From Pseudaeromonas sharmana (GTDB taxonomy: Bacteria; Pseudomonadota; Gammaproteobacteria; Enterobacterales; Aeromonadaceae): 64,000 nt of DNA. The translations under genes were made by a program, and so were the position numbers. Every line of letters begins with the position of its first letter. Positions within the stretch are counted from its first letter, which is position 1. The notes below the pieces were generated by a model. That model was not told the DNA's origin and did no database searches. It worked only from the letters and a program-made list of their open reading frames with translations. The stretch is taken from assembly GCF_042649925.1 (NCBI RefSeq), contig NZ_JBHSAF010000002.1, forward strand, positions 222,539 through 286,538. Direction: 5' to 3'. Shown one piece after another: positions 23,191 through 31,986 of this stretch.

Positions 23191-24063
23191 ATGATTCAGG
23201 GTTCCATAGTGGCATTGATTACCCCGTTTCGGGATGGTCGCCTGGATGAGGCGGCATTGTGCCGCATGGTGGAATGGCATATTGAGCAGGGCACCCACGG
23301 CATAGTGCCTGTCGGAACAACGGGTGAAAGTCCGACGCTGTCTCATGACGAACATTGCCGGGTCATTGAGCTGGTGGTTCAACAAGCGGCAGGTCGGGTG
23401 CCCGTCATTGCCGGTGCTGGTTCCAATAACCCTATCGAGGCCATTGAATATACCCGTGTGGCTGAGCGGGCAGGCGCGGATGCTACCCTGCATGTCGCCG
23501 GCTATTACAACCGTCCGAACCAGGATGGTTTGTTCCATCACTTCAAGATGCTGCACGACGAAACCAATATTCCGATCATTCTGTACAATATCCCGCCACG
23601 TGCCATTGTGGATATTCAACCTGCGACCATGGCGCGCCTGGCCGAGTTGCCACGGATCATCGGTGTCAAGGATGCCACCGGTGATTTGTCCCGCCCGTGG
23701 AGCGAAAGGCAACTGATCAAGAAGCCGTTCACTTGGCTCTCAGGTGAAGATGCCACTGCAGTGGCTTATAACGTCTCCGGTGGTACGGGCTGTATCTCTG
23801 TCACGGCTAACGTGGCTCCTAAACTGGTCGCACAGGTTCAGGAACTGACGCTGGCGGGTAAGTGGGACGAGGCCAAGGCATTGCAGGATCGCCTGATCCC
23901 GCTGCATCAGGCCATGTTTGCCGAACCTAGCCCGGCAGGGGCCAAATATGCGGCTTCATTGCTGGGACTGTGCACCGAAACATGTCGAATTCCGGTCATG
24001 CCGCTCAGCGAGGCAACCAAGGCGCGGATCCGCAGTGTTATGGAGCAGTTGGAGCTGATCTGA
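23191..24063 (+). CDS. dapA: 4-hydroxy-tetrahydrodipicolinate synthase
   Basis: Condenses pyruvate with aspartate semialdehyde, the first step of the lysine/diaminopimelate branch. The 290 aa TIM barrel has GTTGESPTLSHDEH (Thr-Thr of the catalytic triad), the Tyr of LYNIPPR (Tyr132) with Arg137, and the Schiff-base lysine in GVKDATGD (Lys160). AAGGAGTTGGT precedes the start. It is followed by its own terminator, so it is monocistronic here, unlike the dapA-bamC arrangement of E. coli. Confidence 0.95.
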   Translation: MIQGSIVALITPFRDGRLDEAALCRMVEWHIEQGTHGIVPVGTTGESPTLSHDEHCRVIELVVQQAAGRVPVIAGAGSNNPIEAIEYTRVAERAGADATLHVAGYYNRPNQDGLFHHFKMLHDETNIPIILYNIPPRAIVDIQPATMARLAELPRIIGVKDATGDLSRPWSERQLIKKPFTWLSGEDATAVAYNVSGGTGCISVTANVAPKLVAQVQELTLAGKWDEAKALQDRLIPLHQAMFAEPSPAGAKYAASLLGLCTETCRIPVMPLSEATKARIRSVMEQLELI

Positions 24064-24094
24064 TATTGTCATTGGCGCTAAGCAATTGACACGA

Positions 24095-24120
24095 GGGGGA
24101 GTGCATCACTCCCCCTTGTT
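24095..24120 (+). terminator. terminator after dapA
   Basis: Stem GGGGGAGTG / CACTCCCCC with loop CAT, then TTGTTATT. Confidence 0.75.
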
Positions 24121-24136
24121 ATTGGTAGAGGTCTCC

Positions 24137-24736
24137 ATGATTTTGGAACGGTTCAAGGCACTGATTTTTGATATGGACGGCACGCTGGTGGATTCCATGC
24201 CCTTGCATCTGGCCGCGTGGATGGCGACGGCGCAGGAGTATGGCTTTCAGTGTGATGCTCAGTGGTTGTATGCTCATGGTGGCGTACCCAGCCGCAAGAT
24301 TGCCGCCAAGTTGGCCTCGCAACAGAATTTGACTCTGGATCCGCAGCAAGTTGCGGCGACGAAAACGGCGCATTATGTTGCGCGTATCGCATCGGCGACA
24401 CCATTTCCAGAGATGATGAGCTTAGTTGAACGGGCGCATGGCCACTGGCCGATGGCTATCGGAACCGGCTCGTTACACGCCAATGCCGAACGTATCCTGG
24501 AACAGAGTGGTCTCGGGCGTTTCATTCATACCGTGGTTGCTGCCGACGATGTCTTGGAGCACAAGCCCGCTCCTGATACCTTCTTGCAAGCGGCTCGCCT
24601 GCTGCAGGTCAAGGCAGAGGACTGTCTGGTGTTTGAGGATACCGAAATCGGCTGTCAAGCCGCGCTGGCTGCCGGCATGGCCTGTGTAATGGTGGTTGAT
24701 GGCGTTCCAGATTGGAGCGGGGTCCGCTATCCCTAA
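24137..24736 (+). CDS. HAD-superfamily phosphatase (YqaB/beta-PGM-like)
   Basis: A 199 aa haloacid-dehalogenase hydrolase of subfamily IA. Motif I is IFDMDGTLVDS with the nucleophile and acid/base aspartates. A helical cap follows (residues 20-85), motif II is AIGTGS, the motif III lysine is in EHKPAPD and motif IV is VFEDTEIG. It resembles YqaB, a fructose-1-phosphatase, and beta-phosphoglucomutases; the residues seen do not decide between phosphatase and mutase. The start at 24137 follows GAGG and comes after the dapA terminator, so the gene has its own promoter or depends on read-through. Confidence 0.85.
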   Translation: MILERFKALIFDMDGTLVDSMPLHLAAWMATAQEYGFQCDAQWLYAHGGVPSRKIAAKLASQQNLTLDPQQVAATKTAHYVARIASATPFPEMMSLVERAHGHWPMAIGTGSLHANAERILEQSGLGRFIHTVVAADDVLEHKPAPDTFLQAARLLQVKAEDCLVFEDTEIGCQAALAAGMACVMVVDGVPDWSGVRYP

Positions 24737-24948
24737 ACAGGGGCTCCTTTTTATTTATGCTAGCTCGATAAGGTCGAACTCGCTGACACGCCATGCACCC
24801 ATCCTGGGCGCTTTGCCGCGACATCCCCGACGCGGCAGCTTTGTGCTATCCCGCGCCTAATAGTGAGCGCTCTGTTGTTTCGAAACAGCAACCTGGTCTT
24901 GCATGGCCGTCACGTGCTCTTTGCAGGTCAGTTGCTGCAACCATGAAT
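24737..24948. other. intergenic stretch without a recognised gene
   Basis: No ORF with family features is seen. A possible sigma-70 promoter could not be assigned. Confidence 0.3.
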
Positions 24949-24973
24949 GAAAAAGGGGCTAATGCCCCTTTTT
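24949..24973 (-). terminator. bidirectional terminator after the Hfq-like gene
   Basis: AAAAAGGGGC / GCCCCTTTTT with loop TAAT. It has A and T tracts on both sides and can serve either strand. Confidence 0.85.
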
Positions 24974-24988
24974 CAGCTATTTAACGCG

Positions 24989-25348
24989 TCATTCCTGTTC
25001 ATCAGCCGAGGGCTGGGCGCTGCGGCGCTCCTCATAACCACCGGACCGCTCCATGCCCGGGCGGGGCGGGCGTCGCGGACGCTGAAAGCTGCCACCTGGT
25101 CGTGAACCAAGCATGGCGATGGTGGAAATTTTGGCTTTATAAATCATTTGCTGATTGCCATGGGCATCGGTCAGCAAGACGCTGTATTGGTCGAAACCAC
25201 TGATGCTGCCTTCGAGCTTGATACCGCTGACTAGAAAGATGGCGACCTGACTACGGTTCTTTCTCAACCAGTTGAGGGCAGAGTCCTGGCCATTCCCAAG
25301 GGAAAAGGCCTGTTCGAGGGTTGAGAAATTCTGTTGTTCGGTTGTCAT
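24989..25348 (-). CDS. Hfq-like Sm-fold RNA-binding protein, divergent paralogue
   Basis: A 119 aa protein whose residues 20-80 align by eye with Hfq: SALNWLRKNRSQVAIFLVSG, IKLEGSISGFDQYSVLLTD (Sm1) and QMIYKAKISTIAM (Sm2). Hfq normally has YKHAIST there; this protein has YKAKIST, so the conserved His57 of the RNA-binding pore is missing. A three-residue insertion (AHGNQ) lies between the motifs. The C-terminal tail is rich in Arg, Gly and Pro (GGSFQRPRRPPRPG), which could add non-specific RNA binding. The usual hfq context (miaA, hflX) is absent, so this is probably a second, specialised Hfq. Confidence 0.8.
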   Translation of the reverse strand: MTTEQQNFSTLEQAFSLGNGQDSALNWLRKNRSQVAIFLVSGIKLEGSISGFDQYSVLLTDAHGNQQMIYKAKISTIAMLGSRPGGSFQRPRRPPRPGMERSGGYEERRSAQPSADEQE

Positions 25349-25779
25349 TCTTATGCGTCCCGCTGGGTAGGTAATTCTTTCGATTTTGCGCGATTAATAT
25401 TCGGCTTGTCAAAGCGATAGCGTGTTTTTAATGGGACCTTACGCGCAATCTTAACGGATGTGACTCATTTGGGTTTTTTGACTCTCGTTACGTGGCGTGA
25501 TGCGCTTCTTTTGGATCTATTTGGGTGGCGTTCCAATTGGCCTGTCAAAAGTAACAGGGTGTGGAGAGATGGTCGCCAATAATATTCGCCCATAGCTAGG
25601 AACGATCATTGTGATAACAAAGGGTTAAGTATGGAGCCGTAGCGAGGCGCCTGATCGAACTCATGAGACTCCCATCACAAATGGTGGTCGCACCCTCTTG
25701 GGGTGGCGGATTTCTTCCTAAGATTTCGAAGGAATGTCTCGTTGTTTCGTTGCCAAGAGACATGGATGGGAGGGGTGTC
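25349..25779. other. intergenic region before the chemotaxis operon
   Basis: 431 bp without a gene. No clear sigma-28 or sigma-54 promoter was found. The region must hold the promoters of the divergent Hfq-like gene and the chemotaxis operon. A ribosome site GGGAGGGG stands before 25780. Confidence 0.4.
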
Positions 25780-26892
25780 ATGCGTTGGTTATCGGTCTCT
25801 TTCGTATTCGGAATGCTCGCCTTGGTTGTGGGTTGGTGGTATTGGCCGATGGCATCGGTATTTGTTCTGCTGGCAATGTTGTCGCTGGTCCCCGTTGCAG
25901 GAGAGCTAAGGCGCTTAAGTGATTCACCCGTCGTCGCCGAGACTATCGATGCTCCTCAGACTCCAGCACCAGATGAGTTGATGACGCAACTGCCGGCCGT
26001 ATTGGATGCCTGGCAGCGACAGTTAAATGTCGTTTCTGAGCTAGTTCAGCAGAACATTGAACAGCTTGTGCATGCATTCACTCAACTGATGGGGCGTTTA
26101 CAAGAAGAGAACCAGACTAACTCCGGGTTGTTTGGACAAGCAGGGCTGCGGGATGAGAAGAGTTCCATCACGGCGGTCTTGCACGATACCAATCAGGCTC
26201 TGGCAGGTGTCATTGCCGCATTCAATGGCGCAAAAAGTTACAAGCTAGAACTGCAACAGACCATAGCCGAACTCAGCAGCTATATGCAGGAGCTCAAAAG
26301 TATGGCGACAGCCGTGCAAAAAATTGCCAGCCAGACCAACCTGCTGGCGCTCAATGCTGCGATTGAAGCGGCTAGGGCCGGAGAAGCAGGGCGCGGTTTT
26401 GCGGTGGTTGCCGATGAGGTTAGAACTCTGTCATCTCAGTCTGGTGAGACCGGACGCGATATCGCTCGTAAGGTTGAACTGATCACTCAGGCCATCAGCG
26501 CCACCATTGATGCAGCAGATAGCCTCGTGAAGACCGATGATCAAAATTTAACCATGCTGGATCAAACGGTCGATCAGGTCGTGCGTCATCTTGGTGAAGA
26601 GATAGTCTTGCTGCAACAAGCCGGAGAGCGTCTGCACGGGCTCTCTCAGGAAAGCGAACACAGCATCAGCCAAATTATGGTGAAACTGCAATTTCAGGAT
26701 CGCGTTTGTCAGATTCTGGCGCACCTGCAAACGGATTTGGCGGAAATTCATCACATCATGCTGCAAGACCTGGACGGTGACTTTGATCTGAGTGTCTGGG
26801 AGCGGCAGTTCAGACAGCGATTCACCACGGATGAAGAGCATCTTGGACGGGTAGCCAACCTGACTAACAAAAATGAAGTGACGTTTTTTTAA
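25780..26892 (+). CDS. methyl-accepting chemotaxis protein without periplasmic domain
   Basis: A 370 aa chemoreceptor-like signal transducer. Two close membrane helices at residues 1-45 (WLSVSFVFGMLALVVGWWYW, then ASVFVLLAMLSLVPVAG) leave no room for a ligand domain. The signalling hairpin tip contains QTNLLALNAAIEAARAGEAG and GFAVVADEVRTLSSQ, the region that contacts CheA and CheW. The C-terminal part (QFQDRVCQILAHLQ) is a short extra helix. It opens the chemosensory operon, with cheY 27 bp downstream. It probably senses an intracellular or membrane state. The start at 25780 follows a strong GGGAGGGG. Confidence 0.85.
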   Translation: MRWLSVSFVFGMLALVVGWWYWPMASVFVLLAMLSLVPVAGELRRLSDSPVVAETIDAPQTPAPDELMTQLPAVLDAWQRQLNVVSELVQQNIEQLVHAFTQLMGRLQEENQTNSGLFGQAGLRDEKSSITAVLHDTNQALAGVIAAFNGAKSYKLELQQTIAELSSYMQELKSMATAVQKIASQTNLLALNAAIEAARAGEAGRGFAVVADEVRTLSSQSGETGRDIARKVELITQAISATIDAADSLVKTDDQNLTMLDQTVDQVVRHLGEEIVLLQQAGERLHGLSQESEHSISQIMVKLQFQDRVCQILAHLQTDLAEIHHIMLQDLDGDFDLSVWERQFRQRFTTDEEHLGRVANLTNKNEVTFF

Positions 26893-26919
26893 CGTCGCTG
26901 GCTGGATGAGGGCAGTCCT

Positions 26920-27285
26920 ATGAGCAAGACCATATTGATAGTCGATGACTCACTTTCAATACGCCAACTGGTCAAGGCCGCGCTGACATCACAAGGATAT
27001 GGCGTGATTGATGCCTGTGATGGCGTGGATGCGTTGAACAAACTTACCGGTCAGAGAGTCAACCTGATCATCAGTGATGTGAACATGCCAAATATGGATG
27101 GCATTACTTTTTTGAAGACACTTAAAACCAAACCTGAGCATAAGTTCACGCCTGTGGTCATGCTGACGACGGAAAGTCAGGACAGCAAGAAGAAGGAAGG
27201 CCAGGCTGCAGGTGCCCGAGCCTGGATCGTTAAGCCATTTCAGCCTCCTCAGTTATTGGCTGCAGTTGAAAAGCTGCTCATGTAG
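26920..27285 (+). CDS. cheY: CheY-like response regulator
   Basis: A stand-alone receiver domain of 121 aa. The acidic pocket is VDDS, the phosphorylated residue is Asp53 in LIISDVNMPNMDG, the switch Thr is in VMLTTES and the Lys is in WIVKPFQ. It receives phosphate from CheA of the same operon. It may drive a flagellar motor or a non-flagellar output. Twelve bases separate it from the STAS gene. Confidence 0.92.
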   Translation: MSKTILIVDDSLSIRQLVKAALTSQGYGVIDACDGVDALNKLTGQRVNLIISDVNMPNMDGITFLKTLKTKPEHKFTPVVMLTTESQDSKKKEGQAAGARAWIVKPFQPPQLLAAVEKLLM

Positions 27286-27297
27286 GCGGAGGTCGCG

Positions 27298-27603
27298 ATG
27301 TTGCAGATCGGAATGGACGGCGAAGCCATACTGGCCAGCTTCTCTGGCGCACTGACAATCTATGAAGTGGCGGAGTATCAACAACAGTTGCAGCAATATC
27401 CGCTGGAGCAGGAGCAATTGGTGATTGACCTGTCAGCGGTAGATGACATCGACACCGCAGGCCTGCAGTTGTTGATGGTCTTGCGCAAAAGCTTGGGTTC
27501 ACGACTCACAATGCGTAACCACTCGCCATCGGTGATCGAACTTTTGGATGTATACCACCTGGTTCCCTTTTTCGGCGACCACATCATTTTGTCCGAGCAT
27601 TGA
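27298..27603 (+). CDS. STAS-domain protein
   Basis: A 101 aa single STAS domain, the fold of anti-sigma-factor antagonists such as SpoIIAA. The signature is LVIDLSAVDDIDTAGLQLLM; the usual phosphorylatable Ser before G(L) is a Thr here (DTAGLQ). Such proteins are known in the third chemotaxis cluster of Vibrio, between CheY and CheA, where their role is unclear. It lies 12 bp before cheA. Confidence 0.85.
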   Translation: MLQIGMDGEAILASFSGALTIYEVAEYQQQLQQYPLEQEQLVIDLSAVDDIDTAGLQLLMVLRKSLGSRLTMRNHSPSVIELLDVYHLVPFFGDHIILSEH

Positions 27604-27615
27604 GCGAGGTGCTGC

Positions 27616-29781
27616 ATGTTCAGTCAGGAACAATGGGGACAACTGCTTGCCAATTTTATCGAGGAAGGCCGGGAATTAACCCGCCAAGCTGAGTCTGCGC
27701 TGCTGGCGATGGATGAAGGCGACACGGATCCGGATTTAATTAATGGCTTGTTTCGTGCCGTGCATACGCTCAAGGGCTCGGCAGGCCTATTTTCGCTGGA
27801 GGAGTTTGTCGCCTTTGCTCATCACCAGGAAAATTTGATCATGCGGGTCAGGGATGCTGAACAGCGCCTAACCAGAGAACAGATATCCGTGCTGCTGCAA
27901 GGGCTAGACGTGTTGTCCGGTGAGCTTGAGCGGCTTGCCGCAGGAGAAGAACCTTCTCCTTTGACCCGTATTTTTGCCGAACAGTTTCAACAAATTCAGG
28001 CCTTAGCGCCTGATTCATTGGATAACCATCCAGCCATGGTCGACGAGTCTTTGGTCAATATCGCCAGAGAAGAGCACGTCCGGGCTGCGGAGAGTTGGCA
28101 TATCTCGCTACGATGCGATCCGACACTGTTTGAATTCGGATTTGATCCCGCATCTTTCATTCGCTATCTCGGCAAGTTAGGACAGGTTGTACATCTGCAG
28201 GTGATTCATCAGCATTTGCCTGCCTGGAGTGACTATCAGGCAGAGCTATGTTATCTCGGCCTTGAGCTGGATTTGGTCTCAGAGGCTAGCAAAGAAGAGA
28301 TTGAAGGCGTTTTCGATTTCATTCGTGAGTTATCCACATTGCGGATCTTACCGCCAGACAGTCGCTTGCAAGACTATCTGCAACTGATGATGTCATTGCC
28401 TGATGAACAGCAGTTATTAGGTGAGATTCTGATTGCCAGTGGCTTGTTGACTGCTAATGAATTGGCAGAAGGATTGGCACATCAGATTAACGACCCAGAG
28501 GCTGGAAAACTGGGCGAGGTGCTGGTTCAGGATGGTGTTGTCCCAGCGGTAGCCGTGGAGCAGGCGCTCATTAAACAGCAGGCCAGTCGAGATAAGAAGC
28601 ATACCGATAGCGCTTTTATCAAGGTCTCGGCCGGCAAACTGGACGAATTGATCAATTTGGTCGGTGAGCTTGTCATTGCAGCAGCCGGTGGCGAAATGTT
28701 GGCGCGAGGACGGGCCGATAGCGAGTTGCTGGCGTCAGTTTCTGCCATTAATCGCCATGTGGAACAGATTCGGGAGTCCGCATTGCGTCTGCGGATGGTC
28801 GAGATCGGTGAGACGTTCTTGCGTTTCCAACGGCTTGTGCGAGATGCGAGTCAGGAGCTTGGAAAACAAATAGTACTCAAAATTGAGGGGGCGGAGACGG
28901 AACTCGACAAGTCTGTCGTTGATCGCATAAGTGAACCCCTTACACATTTGGTCAGAAATGCCTTGGATCATGGCTTGGAGACCCCTCAAGAGCGTCTGAC
29001 TCGCGGTAAAAGTGAGCACGGCACACTACGACTTAATGCGTTTCATGAGTCAGGGAGCATTGTCATTGAGGTGCAGGATGACGGTCGCGGATTGGATGCA
29101 GAGCGCATTCGACAGAAGGCGATTCAAAAAGGTTTGTTATCCGATGAGGCCATACTCGACGAATCAGCAACATATCAGCTTATTTTCGAACCGGGTTTTT
29201 CCACTGCTGAAACTGTGAGCAATTTGTCGGGTCGCGGCGTGGGAATGGATGTGGTGCGACGGAATGTTGAGGCCCTGCGTGGCACCATCGAACTGGATTC
29301 GCAGCCGGGGAAAGGTTGCTGCGTTCGCATCCGTTTGCCTCTGACTCTTGCCATTATCGATGGCTTCCTGGTCAATGTCGGCCATACCCCTCTGGTGATA
29401 CCTCTGGATATGGTGACCGAGTGTCTTGACGCGGCCGGTATCAATAGCCAGCAAAAATACAGTTACCGTGAGCTTAGAGGGCACCCGTTACCGATCATCA
29501 ACCTGCGTCATCATTTTGCCATTGATGGTCCAACGGCCAAACGAGAGAACATTGTGGTCGTCAGTCATGGCAAACAGCAATTGGGGCTGATTGTGGATCA
29601 ACTGCTAGGTGAGCAGCAGATCGTCATCAAACCACTGGGACAGGTGTTTACTCGACTGCGTGATATCAGTGGTTCCAGCATCCTGGGATCCGGGCAGGTG
29701 GCGTTGATTCTGGACATCCCTGGCATGTTGCAGCATGTCCACGAGATGCTGGCCGCTGCGCAGACAGTCCAGAACACATAA
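27616..29781 (+). CDS. cheA: chemotaxis histidine kinase
   Basis: A 721 aa CheA. The HPt domain has the phosphorylated His50 in FRAVHTLKGSAGLFSLEEF. A second domain follows (about 150-240, ESWHISLRCDPTLFEFGFDP), then a 90-residue linker, the dimerisation helices (KVSAGKLDELINLVGELVI), the ATP-binding domain with THLVRNALDHGLETP and SGRGVGMDVVRRNVE, and a C-terminal CheW-like domain ending near 710. It is the hub of the complex with the two MCPs and CheW encoded in the same operon and passes phosphate to CheY and CheB. Confidence 0.95.
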   Translation: MFSQEQWGQLLANFIEEGRELTRQAESALLAMDEGDTDPDLINGLFRAVHTLKGSAGLFSLEEFVAFAHHQENLIMRVRDAEQRLTREQISVLLQGLDVLSGELERLAAGEEPSPLTRIFAEQFQQIQALAPDSLDNHPAMVDESLVNIAREEHVRAAESWHISLRCDPTLFEFGFDPASFIRYLGKLGQVVHLQVIHQHLPAWSDYQAELCYLGLELDLVSEASKEEIEGVFDFIRELSTLRILPPDSRLQDYLQLMMSLPDEQQLLGEILIASGLLTANELAEGLAHQINDPEAGKLGEVLVQDGVVPAVAVEQALIKQQASRDKKHTDSAFIKVSAGKLDELINLVGELVIAAAGGEMLARGRADSELLASVSAINRHVEQIRESALRLRMVEIGETFLRFQRLVRDASQELGKQIVLKIEGAETELDKSVVDRISEPLTHLVRNALDHGLETPQERLTRGKSEHGTLRLNAFHESGSIVIEVQDDGRGLDAERIRQKAIQKGLLSDEAILDESATYQLIFEPGFSTAETVSNLSGRGVGMDVVRRNVEALRGTIELDSQPGKGCCVRIRLPLTLAIIDGFLVNVGHTPLVIPLDMVTECLDAAGINSQQKYSYRELRGHPLPIINLRHHFAIDGPTAKRENIVVVSHGKQQLGLIVDQLLGEQQIVIKPLGQVFTRLRDISGSSILGSGQVALILDIPGMLQHVHEMLAAAQTVQNT

Positions 29782-29802
29782 TCAAAGAGACGGGAGAGAA
29801 GC

Positions 29803-31446
29803 ATGAGCATGTTGACAAAAATGAAGCTGAGGACCCGGCTGTTGCTGGCATTTATCCTGATGTCATTGATTGCCGGGAGTGTCGGACTGGTGGGCTATTT
29901 GAATATGCGTTCCATCAACGATATGGCGGTCAGAATGTACGAGAAAGAGTTTCTCGGAATGTCGTCGGCGATGGATGCACGCAGTGACATGCTAGCCACC
30001 GGGCGTTATCTCCGGGCGGCTATGCTGGCTGAAACACAGCAGCGGCGAGATCAATACCTGCAGATCACCATGAAGAATTTGGAAGGTATTCAGGGCGCGA
30101 TTGCCAAAGCCAGACCCAAGTTTGTCTCGGCAGAAGGAAAAGCTCTGTTTGTCGAGTTCGATCGCATTTGGCCAGAGTATAAATCGGGTATCGAAAAGAC
30201 GATCCAACTGATCCAGTCCGAGCCCTTGAGAGCGGCTTCACCTTCCAATCAGTATCTGGAGGAAGGGTTTGCCAAGTCGATTCAAGAAATGATGGCTCAG
30301 GTAAATCGAATTAGTGATCAGAAGGTCAAACGAGCTCAAGAACAGGCTGAAGCGTCACAAGCGTTGTATGACAAAAGCTCATGGATTATGGGGTTGGCTA
30401 TTTTGAGTGGTGTTGTCGTCGGGATCGGGCTGGGGTTCTTTATCGCCTACCGGATTGTCAATCAATTGGGTGGTGAACCCGATTATGCTGTTGAGATAAC
30501 AAGAAAGGTCTCTGCCGGCGATCTGGAGTTGAATATTCAGGTAGATGAGCGCAATCGAAACTCCCTGTTGTATGCCATCAAGGAGATGGTTGATCGTCTT
30601 GGTCACATGATGCGAGAAGTTCGTACGTCAGCCGACGCACTATCGAGCGCGTCTGAACAAGTGAGTGCAACGTCGCAAGCACTGAGTCAGGGGGCCAGTG
30701 AGCAAGCTGCGAGTGTTGAGGAAACCTCGGCATCGATGGAGCAGATGTCGGCCTCGATTGCACAGAACACAGAAAGTGCAAAGATCACCAATGGCATTTC
30801 CGCAAAAGCCGCTAACGATGCGCTCAAGGGTGGGGACGCCGTCAAGGATACTGTCGCCGCCATGAAGCAAATAGCCAACAAAATAAGCATTATAGACGAC
30901 ATTGCCTATCAAACTAATCTGTTGGCCCTCAATGCAGCCATCGAAGCAGCCAGAGCAGGCGATCATGGTAAAGGCTTTGCTGTGGTCGCAGCTGAAGTCA
31001 GAAAATTAGCCGAACGCAGCCAGGTGGCCGCGCAAGAGATTGGCGAGGTTGCCAGCAACAGTGTGGCCTTGGCTGAGCAAGCGGGCTCGCTGTTTGACCA
31101 GCTGGTGCCGGATATTCAAAAAACCTCCGATTTGGTGCAGGAGATTACGGCTGCCTCCCAAGAGCAGAGCTCCGGCGTCGGTCAAATCAACATAGCGATG
31201 AATCAACTAAACCAGATTACCCAACAAAGCGCTTCGTCTTCGGAGGAGTTAGCTGCGACGGCGGAGGAGATGAACGCCCAGGCAACGCAATTGATGCAGC
31301 TCATTGGTTACTTCAGAGTTGGGGGCGAACAGCAAAGAGGAAAACCCGTCGAAAAGAAGGTTTCAAACACCGTCAATAGTGGCAGAGCGGCGGTAGGGAT
31401 ATCGGGTGGCAATGATCTGCCGGACGGGCGTTTTGTCCAGTTTTAG
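29803..31446 (+). CDS. methyl-accepting chemotaxis protein, 4-helix-bundle sensor type
   Basis: A typical transmembrane chemoreceptor of 547 aa. It has a first membrane helix (LLLAFILMSLIAGSVGLVGY), a periplasmic four-helix-bundle ligand domain (residues 35-185), a second helix (IMGLAILSGVVVGIGLGFFI), a HAMP domain and the cytoplasmic hairpin with DIAYQTNLLALNAAIEAARA. The tail ends LPDGRFVQF and lacks an NWETF-type CheR-tethering pentapeptide. GGGAGAGAAGC precedes the start. It lies 21 bp after cheA. Ligand unknown. Confidence 0.92.
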   Translation: MSMLTKMKLRTRLLLAFILMSLIAGSVGLVGYLNMRSINDMAVRMYEKEFLGMSSAMDARSDMLATGRYLRAAMLAETQQRRDQYLQITMKNLEGIQGAIAKARPKFVSAEGKALFVEFDRIWPEYKSGIEKTIQLIQSEPLRAASPSNQYLEEGFAKSIQEMMAQVNRISDQKVKRAQEQAEASQALYDKSSWIMGLAILSGVVVGIGLGFFIAYRIVNQLGGEPDYAVEITRKVSAGDLELNIQVDERNRNSLLYAIKEMVDRLGHMMREVRTSADALSSASEQVSATSQALSQGASEQAASVEETSASMEQMSASIAQNTESAKITNGISAKAANDALKGGDAVKDTVAAMKQIANKISIIDDIAYQTNLLALNAAIEAARAGDHGKGFAVVAAEVRKLAERSQVAAQEIGEVASNSVALAEQAGSLFDQLVPDIQKTSDLVQEITAASQEQSSGVGQINIAMNQLNQITQQSASSSEELAATAEEMNAQATQLMQLIGYFRVGGEQQRGKPVEKKVSNTVNSGRAAVGISGGNDLPDGRFVQF

Positions 31447-31457
31447 GAGGCATTGTG

Positions 31458-31982
31458 ATGGAAGAGTTGATCGCATTGTCAAACAAGATGGATGAGGGGA
31501 ATGTTTCGGGTCAACACCTCTCATTCCGCTGTATGAATACAGCTCTCGCCCTTCCGATTAGTAGTGTTCGGGAGATCATTGAATACGGTCACCTGACCGC
31601 AGTACCCATGATGCCAAGTTACGTGCTAGGAGTGATCAATCTGCGTGGCAACGTTGTGCCCGTGGTTGATTTGGCTGCGCGTTTTGGGGCTGGTGCAACT
31701 GTGCTGGGGCGCCGTACCTGCATCATCATCCTCGAATTGGGTGGTGAGGGGACACAGCATTTGGTGGGGCTGGTAGTGGATGCCGTGGATGAAGTGCTGG
31801 ATATTGAGCAGGGACAAATTGAGCCAGCGCCGACATTTGGAACTGCCATTCGCAGTGACTTTATTCATGGAATGGCCCGGAGAGAACAGGGTTTCTTGAT
31901 CTTGCTAAAAGCAGGTCGATTGCTGGATATGGAGGCATTGACCCCCGATCTCGAATTGCAGACTCCCGTAATGACAGGTTAG
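31458..31982 (+). CDS. cheW: chemotaxis coupling protein
   Basis: A 174 aa CheW linking receptors to CheA. Recognisable blocks are ALPISSVREIIEYGHLTAVP, YVLGVINLRGNVVPVVDLAA and GLVVDAVDEVLDIEQGQIEP. The ATG at 31458 has the AGGAGG site at proper distance; the in-frame GTG one codon earlier is also possible. It is 8-11 bp after the MCP gene. Confidence 0.93.
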   Translation: MEELIALSNKMDEGNVSGQHLSFRCMNTALALPISSVREIIEYGHLTAVPMMPSYVLGVINLRGNVVPVVDLAARFGAGATVLGRRTCIIILELGGEGTQHLVGLVVDAVDEVLDIEQGQIEPAPTFGTAIRSDFIHGMARREQGFLILLKAGRLLDMEALTPDLELQTPVMTG

Positions 31983-31986
31983 CACC

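Noticed and set aside
25349..25779. Sigma-54 or sigma-28 promoter before the chemotaxis operon
   Set aside because: No GG-N10-GC pair with the right spacing and no convincing TAAA-N15-GCCGATAA match.
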